Below are positions 1-9,795 of a stretch of DNA of 64,000 bases, piece after piece. The notes beneath the pieces are model-generated. The model did not search any database. It was not told where the DNA came from and worked only from the letters and a program-made list of their open reading frames with translations. How positions within the stretch are numbered: position 1 is the stretch's first letter; every line of letters starts with the position of its first letter. Location: contig CP110830.1 of the NCBI GenBank assembly GCA_026239495.1, forward strand, positions 1,860,001 through 1,924,000. Direction: 5' to 3'. Origin of the DNA: Spiroplasma phoeniceum (GTDB lineage Bacteria > Bacillota_I > Bacilli_A > Mycoplasmatales > Mycoplasmataceae). The translations under genes were made by a program, and so were the position numbers.

Positions 1-547
1 CCAACATTAGAAACTTTATTTTCAATATCTCAAATTGATTTAAAGTTAGTTAATTTACCACGATTATCAGGTTTTCCTTTTGTTTTATATTTTTTACCAC
101 GATGGGGTAAATTTTCTTTTTTTAATCCAAATTCACCTAAGAGAATTCATTTATACAATGTTTTAACACAAGCAGGAAACTTAACACCAAACTCCAAGAA
201 ATAACGATAAATCAATTGTTCGGGTGTATCGCGGTATTTATTAAATCTTATTTTAATAAAATCTAACTGATCTTTTGTAAATTTAGGTATTTTTTAATAC
301 ATTTTTTACGTTTTTGTTTATAATCTTTTTGTGCTTGATATGGATTATAATCTTGTATATTTTTAAATCGATTAATTTCTCTTTTAACAGTATTAATTCC
401 ACGACCCGTTTGTCGTGATATTTCAGATAAATTAATTGTGCCACTTTTCTTTTTACAAGTATCAGATAACAATAAATCCTTAAATAAATCTCGTTCATCA
501 AATATTAAATGTTTAAATTTTCTCATTTTTATACAAATTCCTTTCAT
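1..547 (-). pseudogene. IS30-type transposase (plectrovirus ORF3-like), frameshifted, 3' end outside window
   Basis: On the minus strand the first 94 codons (547 to 263) give a basic N-terminal helix-turn-helix region with the run INLSEISRQTGRGINTVKRE, typical of IS30-family transposases, including the one carried by SpV1 plectroviruses. A shifted frame continues it from about 298 to the window edge (KDQLDFIKIRFNKYRDTPEQ..., later LPHRGKKYKTKGKPDNRG). The frame change falls in a T6 run near 290-296, so as it stands the protein is broken. The catalytic integrase core would lie beyond base 1. Family call rests on motif recognition. Confidence 0.7.
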
Positions 548-565
548 TTTTTCTTATAATGTATT

Positions 566-696
566 AGACTTCTTGCATAACCTATTAAAAAATTGCAAAT
601 ATTTGTAAAAAGACACTAATATAAAAATATAATTTTAATTAATTATGTTTTTTATTTAAAAATTTAATATTTTGCCACAACAAAAAATGAATTTAT
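566..696 (-). mobile_element. Right-end fragment of the IS5-type element (diverged type)
   Basis: About 131 bp that match only the right (3') terminus of the IS5-type element in reverse: AGACTTCTTGC inverted repeat followed by the end-proximal non-coding region. It stops where a complete copy begins at 698. It resembles the older diverged copies (for example 24348-25422) more than the common type, so it is the stump of an earlier insertion. Confidence 0.8.
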
Positions 697-697
697 T

Positions 698-1767
698 AGA
701 CTTCTTGCGACGCCTGGTTTTATTATTAAAATATTATTATAAAATATAATTTATGAGGATATTAAATTATGAAATTTGATGAATTTAAAAATATTAATGA
801 TAAAGAATGATTAAGATTAACAGGAATAAAACAAGATATTTTTAATAAAATGTTAGATATTTTACAAGTAGCTGAAATAGAAAAATTTAAAAAAGGCGGC
901 AAAGCTAATAAATTATCACTAGAAAATCGATTATTGATGACTTTATCGTATTGACGAGAATATCGAACTTATTTTCATCTTGGAAAAAATTTCGGAATTA
1001 GTGAAGCTAATTGTTATCGCAATATCAAGTGAATTGAAGATATTTTAATTAAACACCCTGATTTTCAGCAAGTTGCTGATAAAAAAGCACTAATAAATGA
1101 TTATTTTAATGATAAAACTATTATTATTGATGTTACCGAAACCCCAATCAAACGCCCAAAAAAAGACAAAAACAATCTTATTCTGGTAAAAAGAAAAAAC
1201 ACACTATTAAAACACAAGTAATTATCGAACAAGAAACCAAAAAAATTATTGCAACAAGTTTTTCGCTTGGTAAAAAACACGATTATGCTTTATTTAAAAA
1301 ATCAAAAATCGCAATTTTAAAAAATACCAAATTAATAGTTGATAGTGGTTATCAAGGAATACAAAAAATTCACAATAATGTTATAATGCCCACAAAGAAA
1401 ACTAAGAAAAAACATTTAAATAAAGAACAAAAACAACATAATAGACTAGTTTCAAAAATAAGAATTATTATTGAAAATATTTTTGCTATTCTTAAAAAAT
1501 TTAAAATTATTACAGAAAAATATCGTAATCGAAGAAAACGATTTAGTTTAAGATTTAATTTAATTGCTTCAATTTATAATTTACAATTATTATAGTTATC
1601 ATAAAAGATTTATTTAAAATTAACGAATTTGAATAATAAAATAATTTTTCGTTGTGGCAAAATATTAAATTTTTAAATAAAAAACATAATTAATTAAAAT
1701 TATAATTTTATATTAACCCCTTTTTACAAATATTTGAAATTATTTTAATGGGTTATGCAAGAAGTCT
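698..1767 (+). mobile_element. IS5-family element, copy 1 (complete)
   Basis: 1,070 bp bounded by imperfect inverted repeats: left AGACTTCTTGCGACGCC, right (reverse) AGACTTCTTGCATAACCC. Flanked by ATT on both sides, a 3-bp target duplication. It carries orfA 769-1221 (150 codons) and an overlapping orfB in the -1 frame ending at 1595. Both frames are open. DDE residues are recognisable: D in IIIDVTETP, D in LIVDSGYQG, E in RIIIENIFAILKKFKII. It sits between an older IS stump and the phage terminase gene. Confidence 0.92.
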
Positions 1768-1797
1768 ATTATATATAAAATAAAAAGGTCAATAAAT

Positions 1798-2468
1798 ATG
1801 CAAGAATTTAGTAAAATTAATAATAAAAAACGAATTACTAGTTATGAACATTTAAATAAAAAATATGATTTAAATTTTAGTGACTATAATTTTGGTTTTG
1901 ATTGAGAAGTATTTAAAGACTTTGTTGGTGACAGTTATGCCCGATATTTTACTTCGCCAAGTTTTTTTAAGTTTGTTTCAGCGGGGCGTGGTATTAATAA
2001 AACATGAAATCATTTAGTAGAAAAATTATTTTTTGCTTGTAATTTTACCGATGCTTCGTCGGTCATTTTACGAAGATATGCCAATACCCATGAAGATACT
2101 ACATTTGGCGATACAATTAATGTCTGTAATTATTTATATGATAAATATGGGATTGATATAGGGCCCGAAAATGAAAATGGTATTGTTTGACCTAAAAATG
2201 TTAAAGAGGGTGGCGAATTTTTTTCCTAGTGGTGTTCGCATTGCTTTTGCGGTTTATGCTAATGGTAATAAAATTATGGGGAAAGTTGGTAAAGGTAGTG
2301 GTATTATATCGGCATAAACTGACGAAATGATACATGCTGAAGAAAAAGAAATCTTAACTGATAAAGAATTAGATAAAAGATATAATAATTTAAGAGTTTC
2401 AATGTTTCGTTCTAAAAGTTTAAAAGTGTCTTACGAAAAATACACGGATGAAAATAATAATGAACAAT
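1798..2468 (+). pseudogene. Phage terminase large subunit, N-terminal part
   Basis: Starts MQEFSKINNKKRITSYEHL and contains a P-loop-like SAGRGINKTW, as in PBSX/Terminase_3 ATPases that pump DNA into tailed-phage heads. It is damaged: a T7 run near 2220-2226 shifts the frame, and an in-frame TAA lies at 2314-2316 (GIISA*TDEMIHAEE, the Walker B/DE neighbourhood). The gene is then cut by IS copy 2 after ...TDENNNEQ and resumes at 3539. TGA is read as Trp throughout. Confidence 0.75.
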
Positions 2469-3538
2469 AGACTTCTTGCGATACCTGGTTTTATTATTAA
2501 AATATTATTATAAAATATAATTTATGAGGATATTAAATTATGAAATTTGATGAATTTAAAAATATTAATGATAAAGAATGATTAAGATTAACAGGAATAA
2601 AACAAGATATTTTTAATAAAATGTTAGATATTTTACAAGTAGCTGAAATAGAAAAATTTAAAAAAGGTGGCAAAGCTAATAAATTATCACTAGAAAATCG
2701 ATTATTGATGACTTTATCGTATTGACGAGAATATCGAACTTATTTTCATCTTGGAAAAAATTTCGGAATTAGTGAAGCTAATTGTTATCGCAATATCAAG
2801 TGAATTGAAGATATTTTAATTAAACACCCTGATTTTCAGCAAGTTGCTGGTAAAAAAGCACTAATAAATGATTATTTTAATGATAAAACTATTATTATTG
2901 ATGCTACCGAAACCCCAATCCAACGCCCAAAAAAAGACAAAAACAATCTTATTCTGGTAAAAAGAAAAAACACACTATTAAAACACAAGTAATTATCGAA
3001 CAAGAAACCAAAAAAATTATTGCAACAAGTTTTTCACTTGGTAAAAAACACGATTATGCTTTATTTAAAGAATCAAAAATCGCAATTTTAAAAAATACCA
3101 AATTAATAGTTGATAGTGGTTATCAAGGAATACAAAAAATTCACAATAATGTTATAATGCCCACAAAGAAAACTAAGAAAAAACATTTAAATAAAGAACA
3201 AAAACAACATAATAGACTAGTTTCAAAAATAAGAATTATTATTGAAAATATTTTTGCTATTCTTAAAAAATTTAAAATTATTACAGAAAAATATAGAAAT
3301 CGTAGAAAACGATTTAGTTTAAGATTTAATTTAATTGCTTCAATTTATAATTTACAATTATTATAGTTATCATAAAAGATTTATTTAAAATTAACGAATT
3401 TGAATAATAAAATAATTTTTCGTTGTGGCAAAATATTAAATTTTTAAATAAAAGACATAATTAATTAAAATTATAATTTTATATTAACCCCTTTTTACAA
3501 ATATTTGAAATTATTTTAATGGGTTATGCAAGAAGTCT
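2469..3538 (+). mobile_element. IS5-family element, copy 2 (complete, inside terminase gene)
   Basis: 1,070 bp, AAT on both sides. Removing the element and one AAT restores the terminase frame exactly (...NNNEQ-YNLDNPIP...). orfA and orfB are both open. This is the reference copy used here to describe the element. Confidence 0.94.
2540..3366 (+). CDS. IS5-family transposase, OrfAB by -1 frameshift (reference copy)
   Basis: orfA starts at the ATG at 2540 behind TATGAGGA and ends with TAA at about 2992 (150 aa). It holds a helix-turn-helix region (SLENRLLMTLSYWREYRTYF, the HTH_Tnp_4 type) and the first catalytic Asp (IIIDATETPIQ). Just after this, CCCAAAAAAAGAC offers an A7G slippery run; a -1 slip enters orfB, giving about 275 aa with the second Asp (LIVDSGYQG) and the Glu (IIIENIFAILK). 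The 69-residue reading beginning MPTKKTKKK is only the tail of this fused frame. Splitting the DDE triad across a frameshift fits the IS427 group of IS5; group placement is inference. Confidence 0.85.
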
Positions 3539-4596
3539 AATATAATTTAGACAATCCTATTCCTATAAAAGAATTATCTTGGACATTTCAAGAATGAGAT
3601 AACATAGCAAAACAATATATAACAGTGATAACATATTTTTATAAAACATATTCTAATCAATTTACTTTTAATCCTTTTGATAAATACCATGTATTTTATG
3701 AAAAATTTGTAACCCCATTTTTACCCTTAAATGAAGGGATTAAAAATATTTTAAAAGAACACAATCAAGTATATTCAGAAAATAAACAAGCATTTAAAGG
3801 ATTGGGCGTCTTTAATTTGCGTTTAACTATGGGTGCTGTTTGAAATAAAATACCTGATATTACTAAAAAACTTGTTTTAGCAAATAAAGAAGAGCGCCCT
3901 GATTTATTTGAAATTGAATACCACGGTTTTGAATATAACGATAATGACCCCAGTATTTATGTTTTACGAAATTATCGTAAATATATTAAAGAATATAATT
4001 TACAAGATTTTTATAATCCAAATACAAAACAATATCAATTTGATAGTTATTCAATCGGTGTTGATGGTAGTGAAGACCATACAATATTTTTATTTAGTGG
4101 TTATAAAATTAATGAAAATAATGAATATGATAAATATTTAATTGAAGAAAATGTTGTTACACCAAAAAACGCAATGAATTTAAATGAAATAGTTGAACAT
4201 TACGGACAATGAATAATTAATACATTTGATAAATTTGATGGTTTTGAATATGCTACATTTAATTATGATATTAATGCCCACGATTTTATGCAAAAATTAC
4301 AAGAAGATATTTACCCTTATTTAGGCTATAAAATTAAGATGTTTAAAGCCAAAAAACATCAGACATCTCTTAATAAAGAGGCAGGTATAATCAATCGCGT
4401 AACCTGAATAAGAAAAATGTTTGTTCAAGGCAAAATATATGGTATTTTAGATAACTTCCCATTTTTAGACAAGTGCATTAGTGAAATAAGATTTAGTGAT
4501 ACCAAAACAAACACACCCGATAGTAAAATGTACCATAACCCATACGATGCTTTGTTTTATGGTTATTATCCATATCGTTTTAAAATGGGGTTATAA
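3539..4596 (+). pseudogene. Phage terminase large subunit, C-terminal part
   Basis: Continues the terminase after copy 2 and is open to TAA at 4594-4596. It includes the RNase H-like nuclease start SYSIGVDGSEDHTIFLFSG, with the metal-binding Asp expected of Terminase_3 C-terminal domains, and ends ...MYHNPYDALFYGYYPYRFKMGL. This half shows no stop apart from the IS. No portal or capsid gene follows, so only a fragment of a tailed prophage is left here. Confidence 0.75.
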
Positions 4597-4880
4597 CTAA
4601 TCTTGTTGTTGGGCGAGCGGTTGATTTTCTTAAATTTTTGTGATAAGATGACTTACAAGTTAAAAAAAGTTTTGAGATTCTTTCAAACAAATTTGGGAAA
4701 ATTTATAAAATTCTTCGCTTAACGCTTAGAATTTTTCCCAAGTATTTTGAAAAGCGCGGCAAAATTTTTTTAAACTTTAAGGCATTTTTCGCAAAACTTA
4801 TGAAAATCACCGCGAGCCCAGATTAGTACAATATAATAATAATAATCATAATAAATAATTTCCTTTCTAAAATAGATTTA
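4597..4880. other. Non-coding spacer after the terminase gene
   Basis: No convincing gene. There is an imperfect inverted repeat around 4686-4742 (GGGAAAAT ... TTTTTCCC), and the C/G-rich decamers GGGCGAGCGG near 4612 and CCGCGAGCCC near 4811 are nearly complementary, so the segment could fold. Purpose unknown. Confidence 0.4.
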
Positions 4881-4886
4881 AAATAC

Positions 4887-4918
4887 TTGACTTGCATATA
4901 TATATATATATATATAAT
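4887..4918 (+). promoter_or_regulatory. Promoter with a TA repeat as spacer
   Basis: TTGACT (4887-4892) and TATAAT (4913-4918) are separated by 20 nt, nearly all an alternating AT tract (4896-4916, about ten units) that runs into the -10 box. Loss or gain of units would change the spacing from or toward the preferred 17 nt. The promoter drives the secreted repeat protein at 4972. Confidence 0.6.
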
Positions 4919-4971
4919 GTCAATAGGTCTTGATAAAAATTTTCAAGATTAAAGAAAGGAAATTATACAAA

Positions 4972-5325
4972 ATGAAAAAACTTTTAAGTTTATTAAGTGT
5001 ATTAACTATTAGCGGAAGTGCTATACCAACAACAATTGCTGCTAGCCCTTATCAAAAAAATAATTTAGAAACTTTAAATAGAAAAAAAAGAGAAAATAAC
5101 GAAACATTGGAACAACAAAAAATTGTCATCAGAACAGATAGTAATATTAGTTATTCTGGTATTGTGTTAAATAATAAACTGTATTGAGGTTCAGATGATC
5201 ATAATGTTTATGAATATGATCCAGCAACAGGTGAACAAAAAATTGTTATTACAACAAATTATGTGGTTTCTTCTTCTGGTGTTGTGTTAAATAATAAACT
5301 GTATTGAGGTTCATTTGATGATAAT
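4972..5325 (+). pseudogene. Secreted repeat protein, 5' part, cut by IS
   Basis: ATG at 4972 with AAAGAAAGGA upstream. The N-terminus MKKLLSLLSVLTISGSAIPT is a signal peptide without a lipobox Cys. After a polar linker two near-identical units occur, each with SGxVLNNKLYWGSxDxN; the first continues with YEYDPATGEQKIVI. This looks like blades of a beta-propeller or similar surface repeat. The reading enters IS copy 3 during the second unit. The sequence on the other side of that IS does not continue the repeat, so the rest of the gene has been lost or moved. Unrecognised family; surface location is inferred from the signal peptide. Confidence 0.6.
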
Positions 5326-6395
5326 AGACTTCTTGCATAACCCATTAAAATAATTTCAAATATTTGTAAAAAGGGGTTAATATAAAATTATAATTTTAAT
5401 TAATTATGTCTTTTATTTAAAAATTTAATATTTTGCCACAACGAAAAATTATTTTATTATTCAAATTCGTTAATTTTAAATAAATCTTTTATGATAACTA
5501 TAATAATTGTAAATTATAAATTGAAGCAATTAAATTAAATCTTAAACTAAATCGTTTTCTACGATTTCTATATTTTTCTGTAATAATTTTAAATTTTTTA
5601 AGAATAGCAAAAATATTTTCAATAATAATTCTTATTTTTGAAACTAGTCTATTATGTTGTTTTTGTTCTTTATTTAAATGTTTTTTCTTAGTTTTCTTTG
5701 TGGGCATTATAACATTATTGTGAATTTTTTGTATTCCTTGATAACCACTATCAACTATTAATTTGGTATTTTTTAAAATTGCGATTTTTGATTCTTTAAA
5801 TAAAGCATAATCGTGTTTTTTACCAAGTGAAAAACTTGTTGCAATAATTTTTTTGGTTTCTTGTTCGATAATTACTTGTGTTTTAATAGTGTGTTTTTTC
5901 TTTTTACCAGAATAAGATTGTTTTTGTCTTTTTTTGGGCGTTGGATTGGGGTTTCGGTAGCATCAATAATAATAGTTTTATCATTAAAATAATCATTTAT
6001 TAGTGCTTTTTTACCAGCAACTTGCTGAAAATCAGGGTGTTTAATTAAAATATCTTCAATTCACTTGATATTGCGATAACAATTAGCTTCACTAATTCCG
6101 AAATTTTTTCCAAGATGAAAATAAGTTCGATATTCTCGTCAATACGATAAAGTCATCAATAATCGATTTTCTAGTGATAATTTATTAGCTTTGCCACCTT
6201 TTTTAAATTTTTCTATTTCAGCTACTTGTAAAATATCTAACATTTTATTAAAAATATCTTGTTTTATTCCTGTTAATCTTAATCATTCTTTATCATTAAT
6301 ATTTTTAAATTCATCAAATTTCATAATTTAATATCCTCATAAATTATATTTTATAATAATATTTTAATAATAAAACCAGGTATCGCAAGAAGTCT
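5326..6395 (-). mobile_element. IS5-family element, copy 3 (complete; flanks do not match)
   Basis: 1,070 bp in reverse; orfA begins at 6324, orfB ends at 5498, both open. The left flank ends AAT while the right begins ATT, and the two sides belong to unrelated coding sequences. A single clean insertion would leave identical triplets, so the copy probably marks a recombination junction. Confidence 0.9.
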
Positions 6396-6396
6396 A

Positions 6397-6845
6397 TTGA
6401 AATAAAAACCATTAATTGAATTTTTTTGTTAATCCAATTACAAATTTAAATGGAATAAGATTTTCAATTATTAGTAAAATTGGCATTGAATTTGGTTTTA
6501 TATTTAATTTAAACAAAACTCTTAAAATTAATATTGATTATCAACTTTTAAGTCAAAATGAAGATTATAGTACTTTAATGATGTAAAAAGAACAAACTTA
6601 TTTTTTAAATCAAATTTTACAATTTAATTATCTTAATAAAAAGATAGTAAAACAAATTAATAATCTTAAAGTAAAAACTTTAATATTACAAGTAGAGGTT
6701 GATAAATTTTATGATACAAAATAAGTAATTTTAATTAATAATGGACTAGTTAAAATAAAAAAATTGAAACAGCAAAACATTACTTATTCACTAATCAAAA
6801 TATTAGTGCTGAAATTCTTACCGAAATAATTAATTTAAATTAAAA
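6397..6845 (+). pseudogene. Unidentified decayed coding sequence
   Basis: A frame of about 100 codons (FVNPITNLNGIRFSIISKIG..., ...QTYFLNQILQFNYLNKKIVK) broken by TAA codons, continued in another frame to ...ISAEILTEIINLN-stop near 6843. No family recognised. It is the right-hand flank of IS copy 3 and lies just upstream of the metK leader. Confidence 0.4.
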
Positions 6846-6862
6846 TTAACTAATTTTTAAGT

Positions 6863-6868
6863 TATAAT
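6863..6868 (+). promoter_or_regulatory. -10 box for the metK leader
   Basis: TATAAT about 29 nt before the first riboswitch helix; no strong -35 box is evident. Confidence 0.45.
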
Positions 6869-6896
6869 ATACTTGTTGTCAAGTAACAACATAAAA

Positions 6897-6998
6897 CTTA
6901 TTCAGAAGTGGTTAGTACGCTAAGCAACGATCCACTAGCAACCCTATATTTAACTAGAAGGTGCTTTTAGCAGGGCAAAATGATATGCTACCAATAAG
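6897..6998 (+). promoter_or_regulatory. SAM-I (S-box) riboswitch of metK
   Basis: The closing helix P1 is CTTATT (6897-6902) with AATAAG (6993-6998). Inside are P2 (AGTGG 6907-6911 with CCACT 6932-6936, with a TTAG/CTAA inner pair), the conserved core words AGCAACC and AAGGTGC in the spacing typical of S-box RNAs, and P4 (AGCA ... TGCT). It precedes the SAM synthetase gene and a terminator, which fits feedback repression by SAM. Identification is from core motifs and context; a covariance search was not possible here. Confidence 0.82.
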
Positions 6999-7060
6999 AT
7001 TTATTAGTTATTCAATAGAACTTAACTATTAATTTATATGTAAACATATTGTTATTAATG

Positions 7061-7091
7061 CCACATTATTCTGATGTGGTTTTATTTATTA
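7061..7091 (+). terminator. metK: Attenuator hairpin between riboswitch and metK
   Basis: CCACAT (7061-7066), seven-base loop, ATGTGG (7074-7079), then TTTTATTTATT. It lies before the metK ribosome binding site (AAGGAGAAG), so a ligand-bound riboswitch can end transcription here. Confidence 0.75.
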
Positions 7092-7108
7092 TTAAGGAGA
7101 AGAAAAAG

Positions 7109-8260
7109 ATGGTAAAAGAGCGAATTTTATTTACATCAGAATCAGTATCAGAAGGGCATCCTGATAAGATTTGTGATCAAATTTCAGATGCTGTTTTAGA
7201 TGCATGCTTAAAAGAAGACCCTTTATCACGGGTAGCATGTGAATGCTTTATTACAACAAACCAGGTTATTATTGGTGGTGAGATTACAACAAAAGCAAAA
7301 GTTGATTATGCCAATGTAGCACGTAAAGTATTAAAAGAAATTGGTTATAATGATTCAGAATGAGGAATTGATTGACAAACTTGTGAAGTTGAAATATTAG
7401 TTAAAACACAATCACCAGATATTTCACTTGGTGTTGATAAATCTGGAGCTGGTGACCAAGGAATTATGTTTGGTTATGCAACAAATGAATCAGATAATTA
7501 TATGCCCTTAGCAATTTCTATTGCTCATTCTTTGGTAAAGCGAGCAAGTATGCTACGTAAAAAAGGAATGTTTATTGGGGCACGACCAGACATGAAATCA
7601 CAAGTAACACTAGACGTAACAAATGCTAAACATATTTATATTGATACAATCTTAATGTCAATTCAGCATGATGAATATATTGACGAAGGTAAATTTAAAC
7701 ACTTTGTTATTACGGAAATTATAGAACCAGTTGTGCAAGAATTTAAAATGAATTTAGATTTTAAAGTTTTAATTAATCCAACTGGTCGATTTGTAATTGG
7801 GGGACCAAAAGGTGACGCTGGGTTAACAGGGCGAAAAATTATTGTTGATACATATGGTGGCTATGCACGGCATGGTGGTGGCGCTTTTTCGGGAAAAGAT
7901 GCAACAAAAGTTGATCGTTCAGCAGCATATATGGCTCGTTATGTTGCGAAGAATATTGTTGCGGCAGGATTAACTGAACGATGTGAGATTCAATTATCTT
8001 ATGCGATTGGAGTTTCTGAACCGATTTCAATTTTTGTTGAAACATTTGGAACTAATTTTGTTTCAAATGACATTATATTGAAGGCGATTAAAGAAAATTT
8101 TGATTTTTGTCCTCAAGCAATGATTGAAATGTTAGATTTACAAAAACCAATTTATCAACAAACGTCAACTTATGGTCATTTTGGTCGTTATCATACTGAA
8201 CTATCATGAGAAAGATTAGATAAACTTCAAATTTTAATAAAATATTTACAAGGTGTTTAA
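7109..8260 (+). CDS. metK: S-adenosylmethionine synthetase
   Basis: 383 residues with TGA as Trp. It makes SAM from methionine and ATP in the cytoplasm. The N-terminal signature [20 protein letters not shown] is present, as are [12 protein letters not shown] and [19 protein letters not shown], which bind ATP and phosphate; the end is ...KYLQGV. Length is standard. The ATG at 7109 follows AAGGAGAAG. Three or more in-frame TGA codons (for example NDSEWGIDWQTC) fall at conserved Trp positions. Controlled by the upstream SAM-I riboswitch and attenuator. Intact. Confidence 0.97.
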
Positions 8261-8303
8261 TTTTTAGATATAATTAACATAAAGAATAAGAGGAGAAAAA
8301 CTA

Positions 8304-9122
8304 ATGAAGTATAAGTTAATTGCTCTTGATTTGGATGGTACAACAGCAAGGAGAAATAGAATTTCAAAGCAAAATGTTGCGGCAATTAAGTGAGCGCTGG
8401 CAAATGGGATTAAAGTGATTATTGCAACTGGGCGTAGTATTGGTGCGATTAGAAAAGTTGCAAAAAAATTAGGCATTATTGAAAATAAAATGCCAGTAAT
8501 TGGTTTTAATGGTGGCGTAATTTATGATTTTGCGAAAGAAAAAATTATTCAACATTTTTTTTTTAACGATGAATTAATCAATGTTTTTTATCTTGCTAAT
8601 GAGTGTAAAATTCAATTATGAGCATATTCCGTTAAGAATGAACATTTTGCTTATGTTAATACTAAGCATAGTTTGATGACTAAATGAATGAGTTTTCACA
8701 CAAAACGAAAAAGAATATTAGTGTATGATCCTACTACTTTAAATGATCAAGCTTACAAGTTTGTTGTTAGCGGTAAAAAAGAGAATGTTCAAAAATTTAA
8801 AGCAAAACTTTTAGTAAAATATGAATTTAATATTTTTGATTGTTCATATTTACCAAATCAAAGTTTAAATTTAGAAATTAGTCCAAAGGGTAGTGACAAA
8901 AAAGATGCCTTAGAATATCTTGCTAAAATATATAATATTCAACCAGCAGAAATTATTGCCATGGGTGATGGTTCAAATGATTATGAAATGTTAAAATGAG
9001 CTGGCGTTGGAATTGCGATGGGAAATGCTAAAGCGGATATTAAAACTATTTCTGATGATACGACCGCTCATTATCGTCGTTCAGGAGTGGCAAAAGCAAT
9101 TAATAAATATTTTAAAAAATAA
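8304..9122 (+). CDS. Cof-type HAD-superfamily phosphatase
   Basis: 272 residues. Motif I is LDLDGTT near residue 8, motif II IIATGRS, motif III the Lys of SPKGSDK and motif IV MGDGSNDYEML, then the GIAMGNA tail typical of the Cof/YwpJ group of sugar-phosphate or nucleotide phosphatases. ATG at 8304 after AGAGGAG, 43 nt downstream of metK and probably co-transcribed. Substrate cannot be told from sequence. Intact if TGA is Trp. Confidence 0.9.
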
Positions 9123-9124
9123 AA

Positions 9125-9163
9125 AATATCATCAAAACTATTGATATTTTTTTTTTTTTTTTT
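9125..9163 (+). terminator. Terminator after the HAD phosphatase gene
   Basis: AATATCA (9125-9131) pairs with TGATATT (9142-9148), followed by an unusually long T run to 9163. Confidence 0.85.
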
Positions 9164-9196
9164 ATAATTAATTTGGCCGTAATTTAAAAACAAAAA

Positions 9197-9213
9197 GTTT
9201 AGTATAACTAAAC
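9197..9213 (+). promoter_or_regulatory. Palindromic operator before the pot regulator
   Basis: GTTTAGT-ATA-ACTAAAC, perfect 7-bp arms around a 3-bp centre. It covers a -10-like TATAAC (9203-9208). Position and symmetry suit a dimeric XRE repressor controlling its own operon; the next gene encodes one. Function is inferred. Confidence 0.6.
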
Positions 9214-9237
9214 AAAATTACCAAAGGAGGGTTGTCT

Positions 9238-9771
9238 ATGTTACTAGGAGAGAAAATTAAACTATTACGTCAAAAAAATAATTTAACAATTGAAGAATTA
9301 GCAAATCGTTGTGAATTAACGAAAGGCTTTATTAGTCAACTTGAACGCGATATTTCTTCTCCGAGCATTGAAACACTAGAAAGTATTTTAGAAGTTTTAG
9401 GTACCAACTTAGCAGATTTTTTTAAACAAGAAAAAAATAGAAAATTCGTTTATGCAGCAGAAGAACATTATGAAGTTGAACAAAATGATTATCGAATTGA
9501 ATGATTAGTTCCTAATGCGCAAGTAAATGAATTAGAACCAATTTTAATTCAAATTAAGCCGCAAGGAGAATCAGAGCGGATATTACCATTTGAGGGTCAG
9601 ATTTTTGGTTATGTTTTGAAAGGAAAAGTGTTAGTTTATTCTGGGCAAAAAGTACAAACAGCAGATACTCGCGATAGTTTTTATTTATATGGTAATAATC
9701 AACACTATTTAAAAAATGAAACAAATCAAGTTGTTGAGGTATTATGAATTTCAACACCACCAATATTTTAA
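9238..9771 (+). CDS. XRE-family regulator with C-terminal cupin, probable regulator of the pot genes
   Basis: 177 residues. Residues 3-58 form an XRE helix-turn-helix (GEKIKLLRQKNNLTIEELAN, then KGFISQLERDISSPSIETLE). The rest, from about 95, looks like a small cupin fold (PFEGQIFGYVLKGKVLVYSG ... DSFYLYGNNQHYLKN), the architecture of PuuR-type polyamine regulators. The start is the ATG at 9238: AAAGGAGG lies 7 nt before it, too close to the TTG at 9232. It is followed 24 nt later by potA and preceded by a palindromic operator, so it likely senses polyamine and represses the operon. Ligand is inferred from context. Confidence 0.85.
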
Positions 9772-9795
9772 AAGATTAGAAAAGGAGCAGGAGCG

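Noticed and set aside
1386-1595. A 69-residue lysine-rich protein (MPTKKTKKK...) repeated many times as a possible gene family
   Set aside because: It is the C-terminal part of the IS5 transposase OrfB in each copy; the frame extends upstream to the slip site, and the internal ATG is not a start.
7364-7465. metK, potCD, ftsK and others as frameshifted or split genes
   Set aside because: The apparent stops are TGA codons at conserved Trp positions; the genes are continuous when TGA is read as Trp.
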